A DNA stretch of 35,299 bases from Paludibacteraceae bacterium (GCA_024405875.1 JAKSOA010000019.1:1-35299); one strand, 5' to 3'. Positions 24,619-33,180 are shown, counted from the stretch's first letter. Translations and numbers: made by a program. Notes: generated by a model from the letters alone, not told the origin.

Positions 24619-25903
24619 TTGCTTCTCCATATAGGTCAAAATCCTCATAATCTGTAATCTTCACATTATAGAAACAGCCACGCCTAAGTTTTCTCTCCGA
24701 TGTAGGAACCAGAATCTCCAAATCAACATCGGGGGAGTCATACTCACTGCGTGTCACATAATAGTCACCCTCTATGCGGTCAACCACCACCTGCATCTCA
24801 CGCCCCACATACGCCTCATTTACAGATAACTGCACCTGCTGCTGTATAGCCATCAACTTGTCCAGACGCTCTTGTTTGACCTCATCGGGGATTGAATCCT
24901 CATAATTAAGTGCGGCATAAGTGCCCTCCTCCTCACTATACTTGAAGGCTCCCATACGTTCAAACCTGACCTCACGCACAAAATCACACAACTCATTAAA
25001 GTCCTCATCTGTCTCACCCGGATGACCTACCATAAGCGTTGTACGCAAACATATTCCAGGTACACGGCGGCGAATCTCATCAATTAGTTTAAGCGTCCCA
25101 GCCTTATCAATACCCCGCCTCATCTTCCTCAGCATATTGTCTGATATGTGTTGAAGCGCTATGTCAAGATATTTGCACACATTGGCGTTGTCTCTTATTG
25201 CGTCAAGCAAATCATACGGAAACTGCGTAGGATATGCGTAGTGCAATCTAAGCCACTTTACACCCTTTACCTTTGCCAAACGGTTTACAAGTTCCGCAAT
25301 CTTTGGCTCTCCATAAAGGTCTCTGCCATAGTATGTCAAATCCTGAGCCATCACCTGAATCTCCTTAACACCCTGACTTACAAGACACTCCACCTCTTTC
25401 TCAATATCTTCTATCGGACGGCTCTTATACGCTCCCGTTATAAGCGGAATGGCGCAGTATGAGCAGGTGCGGTTGCAGCCCTCAGCAATCTTCAGGTAGG
25501 CATAGTGCTTTGGTGTTGTCAGACAACGCTCCAGCCTTATGGAATTCTTATAGCGCCCGCCCAAATCACGGACAATGCTCTTTATGTCAAACTTTCCGTA
25601 GAATTTATCTACTTCTGGAATCTCTTTTTTTAGTTCCTTTTTATATCTTTCTGAGAGACAGCCCATTACATACAACTCCTTGAGTTTACCATTTGTCTTG
25701 CGCTCCGCCTGCTCAAGTATTGTGTTTATGCTCTGCTCCTTAGCGTCCCCGATGAATCCGCAAGTGTTTATTATGGCAATATCTCCATTTGGTTTCTCAC
25801 GGTCATGATATACATCATAACCCGCCTCCACTAATTGACGTATGAGCATCTCACTGTCAACCAGGTTCTTTGAGCATCCCAATGTTATTAAATCTATGAC
25901 CAT
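24578..25903 (-). CDS. rimO: Ribosomal protein S12 methylthiotransferase
   Basis: Radical SAM enzyme adding a methylthio group to Asp88 of ribosomal protein S12. All parts are present in the 441 residues: N-terminal cluster Cys10, Cys48 and Cys82 (TLGCSKNLVDSE), radical SAM cysteines 143, 147 and 150 (CNRTCSYC), and a C-terminal TRAM domain. LGCSKN and the family length support RimO over MiaB. The last 13 residues are coded by a dispersed repeat. It overlaps ftsY by 10 bases and is translated from the same mRNA. Octamers at 24727-24734, 24883-24890 and 25747-25754. Confidence 0.96.
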   Translation of the reverse strand: MVIDLITLGCSKNLVDSEMLIRQLVEAGYDVYHDREKPNGDIAIINTCGFIGDAKEQSINTILEQAERKTNGKLKELYVMGCLSERYKKELKKEIPEVDKFYGKFDIKSIVRDLGGRYKNSIRLERCLTTPKHYAYLKIAEGCNRTCSYCAIPLITGAYKSRPIEDIEKEVECLVSQGVKEIQVMAQDLTYYGRDLYGEPKIAELVNRLAKVKGVKWLRLHYAYPTQFPYDLLDAIRDNANVCKYLDIALQHISDNMLRKMRRGIDKAGTLKLIDEIRRRVPGICLRTTLMVGHPGETDEDFNELCDFVREVRFERMGAFKYSEEEGTYAALNYEDSIPDEVKQERLDKLMAIQQQVQLSVNEAYVGREMQVVVDRIEGDYYVTRSEYDSPDVDLEILVPTSERKLRRGCFYNVKITDYEDFDLYGEAISRHFERDHFPSF

Positions 25904-26877
25904 AACGTTCTTACAAACGCTTCTCTATCAAATAATTGCAAATCATCTATTTTTTCTCCAAGTCCAATATACTTAACCGGTATCTTGAATTGGTCTGATA
26001 TGCCTATCACCACACCGCCTTTTGCCGTACCGTCAAGTTTTGTGATTGCAAGTGCGTTAATCTGAGTCGCCGCTTGGAACTGCCTTGCCTGCTCAAAGGC
26101 GTTCTGACCTGTGGAGCCGTCTAGCACAAGTAGGATTTCATTAGGGGCATCAGGGCAAACCTTTTTCATAACATTCTTAATCTTAGTAAGTTCATTCATA
26201 AGACCAATCTTATTATGAAGTCTGCCTGCTGTGTCAATTATAACAACATCGGCTTTCTGAGCCTTAGCACTCTGCAAGGTGTCAAACGCCACCGATGCCG
26301 GGTCAGAGCCCATCTTCTGCTTTATGACAGGACAGCCCACACGCCTTCCCCACTCATCAAGTTGCTCTATGGCGGCGGCACGGAATGTATCTGCGGCACC
26401 AAGCACAACCTTTTTACCGCTCTTCTTGAACTGATATGCAAGTTTGCCTATTGTAGTGGTCTTACCTACGCCGTTAACACCTACTACCATTATAACGTAT
26501 GGGTTCTCTGATGTGTCAATATCTACATCTGAGTAATCAGGAGTGTCATTCTCCTTGAGCAAAGCAACTATCTCATCACGCAATATGGAATTGAGTTCCG
26601 CCGTGTTTACATACTTGTCTTTTGCCACACGTGCCTCTATGCGTTCAATTATACGCAAGGTGGTTTCAACACCCACATCAGATGTCACAAGAGCCTCCTC
26701 CAAGTTATCAAGCACCTCATCATCTACCTTGTCCTTTCCCACGATGGCACGTGAAATCTTTCCGAAAACGCTCTCTTTTGTCTTAGAGACACCGCTCTCA
26801 AGCGTCTGCTGTGCCTGTTGCTCCTCTTGTTTGCGTTCTACTTCACTACCCTTCTTAAAAAAACTGAAAAATCCCAT
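25894..26877 (-). CDS. ftsY: Signal recognition particle receptor FtsY
   Basis: GTPase that docks SRP-ribosome complexes at the cytoplasmic membrane. The 327 residues hold the NG domain: GVNGVGKTTTIGKLA (G1), DTFRAAA (G2), DTAGRLHNK (G3) and TKLDGTAKGG (G4/G5). The short N-terminal part (MGFFSFFKKGSEVERK) is amphipathic, for membrane contact, as expected for FtsY without a long acidic domain. Its promoter at 26902-26933 lies between it and the DUF4295 gene, beyond a terminator. It overlaps rimO by 10 bases. Confidence 0.97.
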   Translation of the reverse strand: MGFFSFFKKGSEVERKQEEQQAQQTLESGVSKTKESVFGKISRAIVGKDKVDDEVLDNLEEALVTSDVGVETTLRIIERIEARVAKDKYVNTAELNSILRDEIVALLKENDTPDYSDVDIDTSENPYVIMVVGVNGVGKTTTIGKLAYQFKKSGKKVVLGAADTFRAAAIEQLDEWGRRVGCPVIKQKMGSDPASVAFDTLQSAKAQKADVVIIDTAGRLHNKIGLMNELTKIKNVMKKVCPDAPNEILLVLDGSTGQNAFEQARQFQAATQINALAITKLDGTAKGGVVIGISDQFKIPVKYIGLGEKIDDLQLFDREAFVRTLWS

Positions 26878-26901
26878 ATATGTTCAAAATCTATTAACCC
26901 G

Positions 26902-26933
26902 CAAATATACTAAAAAATAACCATTTAACCAAA
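26902..26933 (-). promoter_or_regulatory. ftsY promoter (TTTG - 20 bp - TATATTTG)
   Basis: Minus-strand TTTG at 26930-26933 is followed after 20 bases by TATATTTG at 26902-26909. Predicted start near 26895, leader about 18 bases. Confidence 0.75.
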
Positions 26934-26940
26934 GAACAAA

Positions 26941-26970
26941 AAAAAGACCGGCGTCTCCGTCGGTCTTTTT
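26941..26970. terminator. Terminator between DUF4295 gene and ftsY
   Basis: AAAAAGACCG / CGGTCTTTTT stem of 10 bp with a short interior bulge and loop. It sits 24 bases after the DUF4295 stop and separates the ribosomal protein transcript from the ftsY promoter. Confidence 0.88.
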
Positions 26971-26993
26971 AGAATATATTGATTGAATGGTGA

Positions 26994-27146
26994 TTACTTT
27001 GCAAGATAATCCTTTACCTTGTCATTAAGTACCATCTCCTCTTCAAATACGTAAGCACCGGTCTTAGGTGATTTAACCATCTTGATGACCTTAGCGTATG
27101 CGCGGCCTTCGCCCTTTTGCAATGTTGCAACTGTTTTCTTTGCCAT
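26994..27146 (-). CDS. DUF4295 family small basic protein
   Basis: From ATG 27144-27146, 50 residues: MAKKTVATLQKGEGRAYAKV then KSPKTGAYVFEEEMVLNDKV. This matches the DUF4295 family, found in Bacteroidota immediately after rpmB and rpmG. The basic, Lys-rich sequence and constant position suggest a ribosome-associated protein; I recall a Bacteroidota-specific ribosomal protein of this kind from Flavobacterium structures but cannot verify it here. It starts 10 bases after the rpmG stop and belongs to the same transcript. Confidence 0.88.
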   Translation of the reverse strand: MAKKTVATLQKGEGRAYAKVIKMVKSPKTGAYVFEEEMVLNDKVKDYLAK

Positions 27147-27156
27147 ATCTCAACTA

Positions 27157-27345
27157 TTATTTAATTTCTTTGTGAAGTGTCATTCTCTTGAGGATTGGGT
27201 TGTATTTCATCAACTCCAAGCGCTCTGTTGTGTTCTTACGGTTCTTAGTGGTAATGTAGCGTGATGTACCTGGCATACCACTCTCTTTATGCTCTGTGCA
27301 CTCAAGGATAACCTGAACTCTATTGCCTTTAGCTTTCTTTGCCAT
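27157..27345 (-). CDS. rpmG: 50S ribosomal protein L33
   Basis: A 62-residue protein of the large subunit. [20 protein letters not shown], then [20 protein letters not shown] and [15 protein letters not shown] identify bL33. Only one Cys remains (in ECTEHK), so this is the zinc-free form. It lies 20 bases after rpmB and 10 bases before the DUF4295 gene. Confidence 0.97.
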   Translation of the reverse strand: MAKKAKGNRVQVILECTEHKESGMPGTSRYITTKNRKNTTERLELMKYNPILKRMTLHKEIK

Positions 27346-27365
27346 ACTATTGTCCTCCTGAAATA

Positions 27366-27599
27366 TTATAGGTAACCCTTTTCGGCAGCACGTTTGATGG
27401 CTGCATCAAGACCCATTTTGTTAATAATACGTAATCCGTTTGCTGAAACATTCAATGTAATCCATTGATCTTGCTCCACCCAATAGAATTTTCTTGTGAA
27501 CAAATTTATATCAAATTTACGCTTTGTTCTGCGTTTTGAGTGAGAAACATTGTTGCCTATAACGGCCTGTTTTCCGGTGATTTGACAAATTTTTGACAT
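27366..27599 (-). CDS. rpmB: 50S ribosomal protein L28
   Basis: A 77-residue large-subunit protein. [20 protein letters not shown], then [13 protein letters not shown] and [20 protein letters not shown] identify bL28. No zinc-binding Cys pairs are retained. First gene of the rpmB-rpmG-DUF4295 transcript, with a consensus promoter 67-98 bases upstream. Confidence 0.97.
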   Translation of the reverse strand: MSKICQITGKQAVIGNNVSHSKRRTKRKFDINLFTRKFYWVEQDQWITLNVSANGLRIINKMGLDAAIKRAAEKGYL

Positions 27600-27665
27600 C
27601 GCTGTATCTGTTTTTGTTATTTTCCTTACTGCCTATCGGGTACACTGCAACCCAAAAAGCGACCA

Positions 27666-27697
27666 CAAAGGTAAGACTAATTTTATAACCACACAAA
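27666..27697 (-). promoter_or_regulatory. rpmB promoter (TTTG - 20 bp - TACCTTTG)
   Basis: TTTG at 27694-27697 and TACCTTTG at 27666-27673 on the minus strand, spacer 20 bases; this is the best consensus match in the window. Leader of about 60 bases. Confidence 0.8.
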
Positions 27698-27726
27698 TAA
27701 AATTATTATTTTTTACAAACTTTTTT

Positions 27727-28842
27727 TCACAACCCTTTCAGACAATCAATCATAGCACGCCAACTATACTTTTTTTTCTCTTCGGCAATACCTTTTTCAA
27801 AGCAGTCTGGCGTACGGTTAAAGAAGAAATCAGAGATGGCGGCACACAACGCCTCCGCTTCAGGCTCCACCACATAGCCAGCCTTGCCATCGGGGACAAT
27901 CTCAGCCAAACCGCCCACACGGGTCACTATCATAGGTTTCTCAAAATTGTAGCCTATCTGAGTAATACCGCTCTGCGTGGCGGTCTTGTATGGCTGCACC
28001 ACTATGTCAGCGGCGGCAAACCAGTAGCGCACCTCATCATCAGGTATGAAATCATTATGCCACACTATCTTGTCAGTTATCCCTAACCCCGATGCCTGTT
28101 TCATATACTTATCAGCGTTGCCATAGAACTCCCCCGCAACTATGAGCCTTACTCCCCTCTCCCAAAACCTGCCTGCCGCATACGCCTCAAGCAGAAGGTC
28201 AAGCCCCTTGTAATCTCTTATGAACCCGAAGAACATCAGGTAGCGTACATCGGGGTCAAGATTAAGTTTTTCCACAGCCTCAAGGCGTGTTGCCTTCTCA
28301 CCATAAATATCATAGAGAGGATGCGGATTAAGAGAACACGGCTTGGAAGTAAAGTGGCTTAACTCCTCTCTCACAGACTCGCTCAAGACAACAAAACAGT
28401 CTATCGCCCCTATGAAATATTTTGAGAGCATAGAGTCATAGAAATGTCGCTCGTGAGGGATTATGTTATCAACAAGCCCTACAATCTGAGTTTTGCCGTT
28501 ACCCTTTGATATGCGGGCTATTGTGCCAAGGCACGGAGCCATAAACGGCAACCAATAGCGTACAATAAGTATATCAGGCGCAGCCTTGCGTATCTTACGC
28601 CCCACCTTAATCCAATTAAACGGGTTCACAGAGTTTACACTGCGCTCCATTTTAACCCCCGATGGCGCAGGAGAGGGATTATACTGCGTCTTACCCGGAA
28701 ACAGGAACTCAGGGTACTGAAGTGAGAAGTTCTCTATATTTATATCATCGCCAGCCTCAATAAACTCAATGGCAAGGCGGTCATTGAATGCCGCTATGCC
28801 ACCACGATATGGATAGGCTGGACCGAGAAGAGTAATGGTCAT
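27727..28842 (-). CDS. Glycosyltransferase (GT4-type)
   Basis: A 371-residue cytoplasmic sugar transferase. The start is ATG 28840-28842 (MTITLLGPAYPYRGGIAAFN); the TTG four codons earlier lies in repeat DNA. PYRGGIA near the N-terminus is the acceptor/nucleotide loop, and GYNFEKPMIVTRVGGLAEIV near residue 310 is the GT-B donor-binding motif with its Glu. The protein has no transmembrane segment. The acceptor, perhaps a lipid or surface glycan, is unknown, as no other glycan genes are near. Five CCCCGATG-type octamers fall in this gene (27888, 28087, 28248, 28657, with none elsewhere nearby), making four in total here. Confidence 0.88.
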   Translation of the reverse strand: MTITLLGPAYPYRGGIAAFNDRLAIEFIEAGDDINIENFSLQYPEFLFPGKTQYNPSPAPSGVKMERSVNSVNPFNWIKVGRKIRKAAPDILIVRYWLPFMAPCLGTIARISKGNGKTQIVGLVDNIIPHERHFYDSMLSKYFIGAIDCFVVLSESVREELSHFTSKPCSLNPHPLYDIYGEKATRLEAVEKLNLDPDVRYLMFFGFIRDYKGLDLLLEAYAAGRFWERGVRLIVAGEFYGNADKYMKQASGLGITDKIVWHNDFIPDDEVRYWFAAADIVVQPYKTATQSGITQIGYNFEKPMIVTRVGGLAEIVPDGKAGYVVEPEAEALCAAISDFFFNRTPDCFEKGIAEEKKKYSWRAMIDCLKGL

Positions 28843-28843
28843 A

Positions 28844-28916
28844 ACAATTAGCAATTAGTAATTAGCAATTAGTAATTAACAATTAATTTTCAATTCACCG
28901 ATTCACCGCATCACCA
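28844..28916 (-). repeat. Composite repeat in front of the glycosyltransferase gene
   Basis: On the minus strand GGTGATGCGGTGAATCGGTGAA-like units (28889-28916) are followed by TAATTAC TAATTGC TAATTAC TAATTGC TAATTG, ending 2 bases before the ATG. Same order and orientation as the repeat before rarA. Confidence 0.85.
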
Positions 28917-28933
28917 AATTAATAATTTATCAT

Positions 28934-28954
28934 TAACTTTGTACTGCAAATTTA
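28934..28954. promoter_or_regulatory. Back-to-back -7 boxes for the divergent genes at 28842 and 28965
   Basis: TAACTTTG at 28934-28941 on the plus strand (24 bases before the binding-protein ATG) and TAAATTTG at 28947-28954 on the minus strand (105 bases before the glycosyltransferase ATG). -33 elements are weak for both. No riboswitch-like fold is evident in the 122-base spacer. Confidence 0.5.
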
Positions 28955-28964
28955 GCACGAAATA

Positions 28965-30089
28965 ATGAAAGTTAAAAATAAAATATCAATCATACTGATG
29001 CTTGCGTTAGCCATAACGGCTTGCACAAAGGGTACTGAGACCACGAGTGACACAACCAATGACGCAACCTGTAGCGTAGAGGCGGCGGAGCCTGACAGTG
29101 TGCTCACACCGCTCTTTGCCAAATATTTCCACATTGAGTACTACCCCACATATAAAGTTGCCGTAGTGCTGAACCCGTGGGACAGTGCCAAAGTTATGGC
29201 ACGTCATAAAATAACAGCGGAGGCTGAGAGAGTGGCGGCTGGCAGTTGCAGTCATATAGCATTTATTGACAACATAGGCTGCACAGACCGCATAAAAGGC
29301 GTATGCTCAGCAAACCTAATATATAACCCCGCAGTAAGGAAGGCCCTGAAAAACGGTGGCTGCATTGATTTGGGAGACAGTTTCTCAGTTAATTTTGAGC
29401 CTGTAATGATGCTTAAACCTTCACTATTCTTTACTACGGCTTATAATCAGCCAGACCAGCACATAGAGCGGCTAAAAGAATCAGGCATAAACATTGTCAG
29501 CACAGTTGAGTGGATAGAGCCCGACATACTTGGACGCGCGGAGTGGATTAAATTCATAGCGGCGTTCTTTAATAAGGAGAGAGAGGTGGACTCACTCTTC
29601 AACTCTGTTATGTCAAATTATGACCGTCAGATAGAGCGAGCCGCAAATGCAGAGAGCTCCCCTTCAATATTACCAGGACTCACATTCAAAGGGGTATGGT
29701 ATATGCCGGCAGGCAACAGTTATATGAGCCGTCTGTTCTCAGATGCCGGTGGCTTATACCACTTCTCAGACAATAGTGAGTCTGGCAGTCTGCCGCTAAG
29801 TTTTGAGTACGTGCTGCAGAACTTCAATGATTGTGACATCTGGATTGGGCTTGACATTGACACCTACGCGGAACTTATAAGCACAGATTCCCGTCTTGAA
29901 CTATTGAAACCATACCAGACACGCAGTGCCTACAATAAGAACAAACGCAAGTTAAAAAGCGGTGCCAATGATTTTTGGGAGAGCGGCATTGTACGTCCTG
30001 ACCTTATTTTGAGTGACCTTGTCACAATCCTTCACCCCGATGTCACAGATGAGGGCGACTCCACTATATTTATGAACCCGTTGCGGTAA
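28965..30089 (+). CDS. ABC-transporter periplasmic binding lipoprotein (FecB/BtuF type)
   Basis: A 374-residue lipoprotein: signal peptide with lipobox AITAC (Cys20), then a low-complexity Thr/Glu/Ser linker. The body has the class III binding-protein pattern with two lobes joined by a long helix: YKVAVVLNPW, MMLKPSLFFTTAYNQ, LKESGINIVSTVEW, FKGVWYMPAGNSYMSRLFSD and RPDLILSDL. The likely ligand is an iron chelate or cobalamin; the sequence does not decide. It faces the ATPase gene tail to tail with only 4 bases between stop codons. Octamer at 30035-30042. Confidence 0.87.
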   Translation: MKVKNKISIILMLALAITACTKGTETTSDTTNDATCSVEAAEPDSVLTPLFAKYFHIEYYPTYKVAVVLNPWDSAKVMARHKITAEAERVAAGSCSHIAFIDNIGCTDRIKGVCSANLIYNPAVRKALKNGGCIDLGDSFSVNFEPVMMLKPSLFFTTAYNQPDQHIERLKESGINIVSTVEWIEPDILGRAEWIKFIAAFFNKEREVDSLFNSVMSNYDRQIERAANAESSPSILPGLTFKGVWYMPAGNSYMSRLFSDAGGLYHFSDNSESGSLPLSFEYVLQNFNDCDIWIGLDIDTYAELISTDSRLELLKPYQTRSAYNKNKRKLKSGANDFWESGIVRPDLILSDLVTILHPDVTDEGDSTIFMNPLR

Positions 30090-30093
30090 ACGG

Positions 30094-30873
30094 CTACCTG
30101 CACACCTTGAAACTGCGAGTGTCAGGGTTAAAGAAGAAGGCGTCAGAGTGGAAACTCTCAGCAATCTTACCACTTGTGACAAGTTCCTCAGGTGAGCCTG
30201 TAATTATGCGTTTCCCACTCTCCATAAGCCAGATGCTGTCAGCCACCTGAAGCGCAATATCAATATCGTGGGTTGAGAGAAGTATGGTTTTATCACGCTC
30301 AGACGCAAGTTTATGCAGCAGACATAAAATGTCTATCTTATTACGCATATCAAGAAAAGAGGTTGGCTCATCAAGGAATATGATAGGAGTATCCTGTGCA
30401 AGAGCCTTTGCTATCATAGTACGCTGACGCTCACCATCTGAGAGCATATAGAGAGGCTGGTCTGCCTTATGCGCCACATTAACCTGAAGCATTGACTGCT
30501 CCACCACCTCACGGTCTTTAGGAGTAAGCGTACCCATAAAATTAGTGTACGGGAAACGCCCCATTCCCACCAAATCTCTCACCTTAATACTACGCAGATA
30601 TTGACTGTCAGTAAGTACGTGGCTTATGAGCCTTGCCCTACGATTCCCAGAGAGAGACGCCAGATTGTCATTCTTGACAACAACTTTGCCCTTTAGTGGC
30701 TTCTGCAGACCGCTGAGAGTGCGAATAAGGGTTGATTTGCCACAGCCGTTAGTTCCAATTAGCGCAGTAAGCGTGCCACGCTGAAGTGACAGGTTTAACG
30801 GATATGTTATGCTCTTGCCGTTATACCCAATCTCTAAAATCTTGGCAGATAATATGTACGGAGCATCAGCCAT
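30094..30873 (-). CDS. ABC-transporter ATPase (FecE/BtuD type)
   Basis: A 259-residue ATPase energising import across the inner membrane. Walker A GTNGCGKST (40-48), signature LSDGERQR (Asp for the usual Gly), Walker B IIFLDEPTSFLD and the H-loop LSTHDID are present. Its ATG overlaps the permease stop by one base. Together with the permease and the convergent binding protein it makes a complete importer. Confidence 0.95.
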   Translation of the reverse strand: MADAPYILSAKILEIGYNGKSITYPLNLSLQRGTLTALIGTNGCGKSTLIRTLSGLQKPLKGKVVVKNDNLASLSGNRRARLISHVLTDSQYLRSIKVRDLVGMGRFPYTNFMGTLTPKDREVVEQSMLQVNVAHKADQPLYMLSDGERQRTMIAKALAQDTPIIFLDEPTSFLDMRNKIDILCLLHKLASERDKTILLSTHDIDIALQVADSIWLMESGKRIITGSPEELVTSGKIAESFHSDAFFFNPDTRSFKVCR

Positions 30874-31889
30874 CAGTAGTTCAAGTGTTTGTTCTTAATT
30901 ATAACCCAAAGAATAACCGGAGCCCCAATCAGAGCGCTTATTGAGTTTATAGGAATTGTATAGATAGTTCCAGGCAATTGAGATACAAGGTCACAGACAA
31001 GCAGCAAGGCGGCGCCTGCTAAAACAGAGGCAGGCAGCACCACCCTATGGTCTGCGGTTTTAAAAACACCCCTTACTATATGCGGCACAGCCACCCCGAT
31101 AAAGGCGATAGGACCCGTAAACGCTGTGCTTGCCCCTGCCAGCAGACAGGTAAGCACTATTATAATGGTTCTTGTAAAGCCTACACTCAAACCCAGACCA
31201 CGGGCATAATTCTCACCAAGCAGCAGTGCGTTAAGCCTCTTAGGCAGGAACAGTGCAATTAATATGGCACCTACCACTACGGGAGCCATCACATAAAGAT
31301 AGTTCCAAGTTACAGCACTCAGGCTACCCATTGTCCATACAACATATATTTTCAAGGCATCGGGGTTACTGACACTCTGCAGCACATTAACCACAGCCCC
31401 AGCCATTCCCCCAAACATCATACCTACAATAAGCAGAGTTACCGTATCGTGGACCTTCAGAGAGGTCAGAAGCACAAGCACCATAACCAATGCGGCACCA
31501 GCCACAGCGGCAATCACCTGAGCCCAACCACTAAGCAAAAACGCAGACGGTACCGCTATAAAGCCTGCTGAAAGCACAAGAATAGCCACACCAAGCCCGG
31601 CTCCTGAACTTATTCCAAGAACATAAGGACCAGCCAACGGGTTACGGAAAAGAGTCTGCATAAGAAGCCCGGACAGGGAGAGTGCGGCACCGCAAAGCAC
31701 AGCAGTAAGCGCCTTTGGCAGACGGTAATTAAAGATAATGTTCCACACCGCGCCATCAGTGTTACCACCCATTAAAGCCTCAGCAACATATTTAAACGGA
31801 ATCAGCACATCACCCAGCACCACATCGGCGGTAAACGCCACCACCAGCAGCACAAACAATACTATGTATGACACCAGGTTTCGCTTCAT
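30873..31889 (-). CDS. ABC-transporter permease (FecCD/BtuC family)
   Basis: A 338-residue inner-membrane permease with about ten hydrophobic segments. FRNPLAGPYVLGISSGAGLG and GPIAFIGVAVPHIVR are the family hallmarks. It starts 7 bases after serB, so it seems to be transcribed with serB, and is overlapped by the ATPase gene. Octamer at 31358-31365. Confidence 0.95.
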   Translation of the reverse strand: MKRNLVSYIVLFVLLVVAFTADVVLGDVLIPFKYVAEALMGGNTDGAVWNIIFNYRLPKALTAVLCGAALSLSGLLMQTLFRNPLAGPYVLGISSGAGLGVAILVLSAGFIAVPSAFLLSGWAQVIAAVAGAALVMVLVLLTSLKVHDTVTLLIVGMMFGGMAGAVVNVLQSVSNPDALKIYVVWTMGSLSAVTWNYLYVMAPVVVGAILIALFLPKRLNALLLGENYARGLGLSVGFTRTIIIVLTCLLAGASTAFTGPIAFIGVAVPHIVRGVFKTADHRVVLPASVLAGAALLLVCDLVSQLPGTIYTIPINSISALIGAPVILWVIIKNKHLNY

Positions 31890-31896
31890 AATTTGC

Positions 31897-33117
31897 TTAG
31901 TTCCCTATGTGAAAATCTCTGAAACCAAGGAAATAAAGTATGCCGTCAAGACCTATTGTGGAGATTGACTGGCTGGCGTTTGCCTTAACTTTTGGCTTGG
32001 CGTGGAATGCTATGCCAAGCCCGGCAAGATTAAGCATAGGAAGGTCATTAGCACCGTCTCCCACCGCAATAACCTGCTCAAGTTCAATATGCTCAACCTG
32101 CGCAATCAAGTTTAGCAACTCAGCCTTACGCCTGCCATCTACTATATCCCCCGTGAAACGTCCTGTAAGTTTGCCGTTAACTATCTCAAGATTATTGGCA
32201 TACACATAATCAATACCGAAACGCTTTTTCAAATATTCACCAAAGTATGTGAAGCCACCAGAAAGAATCGCTATCTTAAAACCACTCTTCTTCAACACTC
32301 CGAAAAGTCTCTCCGCACCGTCCATAATGGGAAGATTCTCAGCAATCTCCTTCATAACGCTCTCATCAAGACCTTTTAGAAGTGACACTCGGCGTGTGAA
32401 ACTCTCTTTGAAATCAATCTCACCACGCATAGCACTCTCTGTGATGGCACGCACCTCAGAACCCACACCAGCCCTGTCGGCAAGTTCATCAATAACTTCT
32501 GTCTTAATAAGGGTGGAATCCATATCAAAACAGATAAGGCGACGGGTGCGTCGGTACATATCATCTTTCTGGAAAGATATGTCTATGCCTTGATTAGCGC
32601 TAATCTCAAGAAATTTGGAACTGAGGGCTGACTTATCCTTCAGGTCGCCCCTTATGGATAGTTCCACGCAGGAACGCAAGTCTTCAATATTAGTGCGGTC
32701 AAGCGGCGGACGACCTGTCAGACGCTTTATGGAATCAATGTTGAGGTTCTGTTCAGCAATTGCCGCCGATACCAATGAAACCTGAGTGGCTGTTATTATC
32801 TTACCAAGTATAGTAACCACATAGCGCTCCTTTCCCTGACGGCTCACCCACTGCTTATAGCGTTCTACAGAAATGGGAGTGAACCTAACCTTAACTCCTA
32901 TCTCATAGCCCTTGAAGAGCAAGTCTTTAAGTATAGGACCTTTTACATCATTATCAATCTTGAAAAGAATGCCTAAAGCAAGCGAGTGATGAATATCCGC
33001 CTGTCCAATATCAAGTATCTCTGCGTTATACCCACCTAAAATTCCCGTCATAGTGGCTGTAACACCAGGTTTGTCATCGCCGAATACTGACAAAAGAATA
33101 ATGTTGCAATTCTCCAT
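31897..33117 (-). CDS. serB: Phosphoserine phosphatase with two N-terminal ACT domains
   Basis: Last step of serine synthesis. Starting at ATG 33115-33117 the protein has 406 residues; the longer frame starts inside the promoter and is rejected. Two ACT-like regulatory domains cover about 3-80 and 97-170 (SVFGDDKPGVTATMTGIL; VVTILGKIITATQVSLV). The HAD phosphatase has motif I DMDSTLIKTE (198-207), LSGGFTYF and GDGANDLPML. Double-ACT SerB proteins occur in several bacterial groups; serine feedback through the ACT domains is inferred. It is the first gene of the transcript leading into the ABC importer. Confidence 0.96.
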   Translation of the reverse strand: MENCNIILLSVFGDDKPGVTATMTGILGGYNAEILDIGQADIHHSLALGILFKIDNDVKGPILKDLLFKGYEIGVKVRFTPISVERYKQWVSRQGKERYVVTILGKIITATQVSLVSAAIAEQNLNIDSIKRLTGRPPLDRTNIEDLRSCVELSIRGDLKDKSALSSKFLEISANQGIDISFQKDDMYRRTRRLICFDMDSTLIKTEVIDELADRAGVGSEVRAITESAMRGEIDFKESFTRRVSLLKGLDESVMKEIAENLPIMDGAERLFGVLKKSGFKIAILSGGFTYFGEYLKKRFGIDYVYANNLEIVNGKLTGRFTGDIVDGRRKAELLNLIAQVEHIELEQVIAVGDGANDLPMLNLAGLGIAFHAKPKVKANASQSISTIGLDGILYFLGFRDFHIGN

Positions 33118-33144
33118 ATCCTTTGAAATATAACTATAGTCTTG

Positions 33145-33175
33145 CAAATTTACACAAAACCATTGAAACCACCAA
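33145..33175 (-). promoter_or_regulatory. serB promoter (TTG - 20 bp - TAAATTTG)
   Basis: Minus-strand TTG 33173-33175, 20-base spacer, TAAATTTG 33145-33152. The predicted start near 33138 is downstream of the longer frame's first codon (33147), which fixes the serB start at 33117. Confidence 0.7.
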
Positions 33176-33180
33176 CACCA

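Noticed and set aside
28843-28854. Longer glycosyltransferase start (TTG at 28854)
   Set aside because: Lies in the TAATTGC repeat; ATG 28842 begins the conserved sequence.
28843-28964. Cobalamin riboswitch before the binding-protein gene
   Set aside because: Spacer is mostly repeats; no B12-box-like sequence and no room for the fold.
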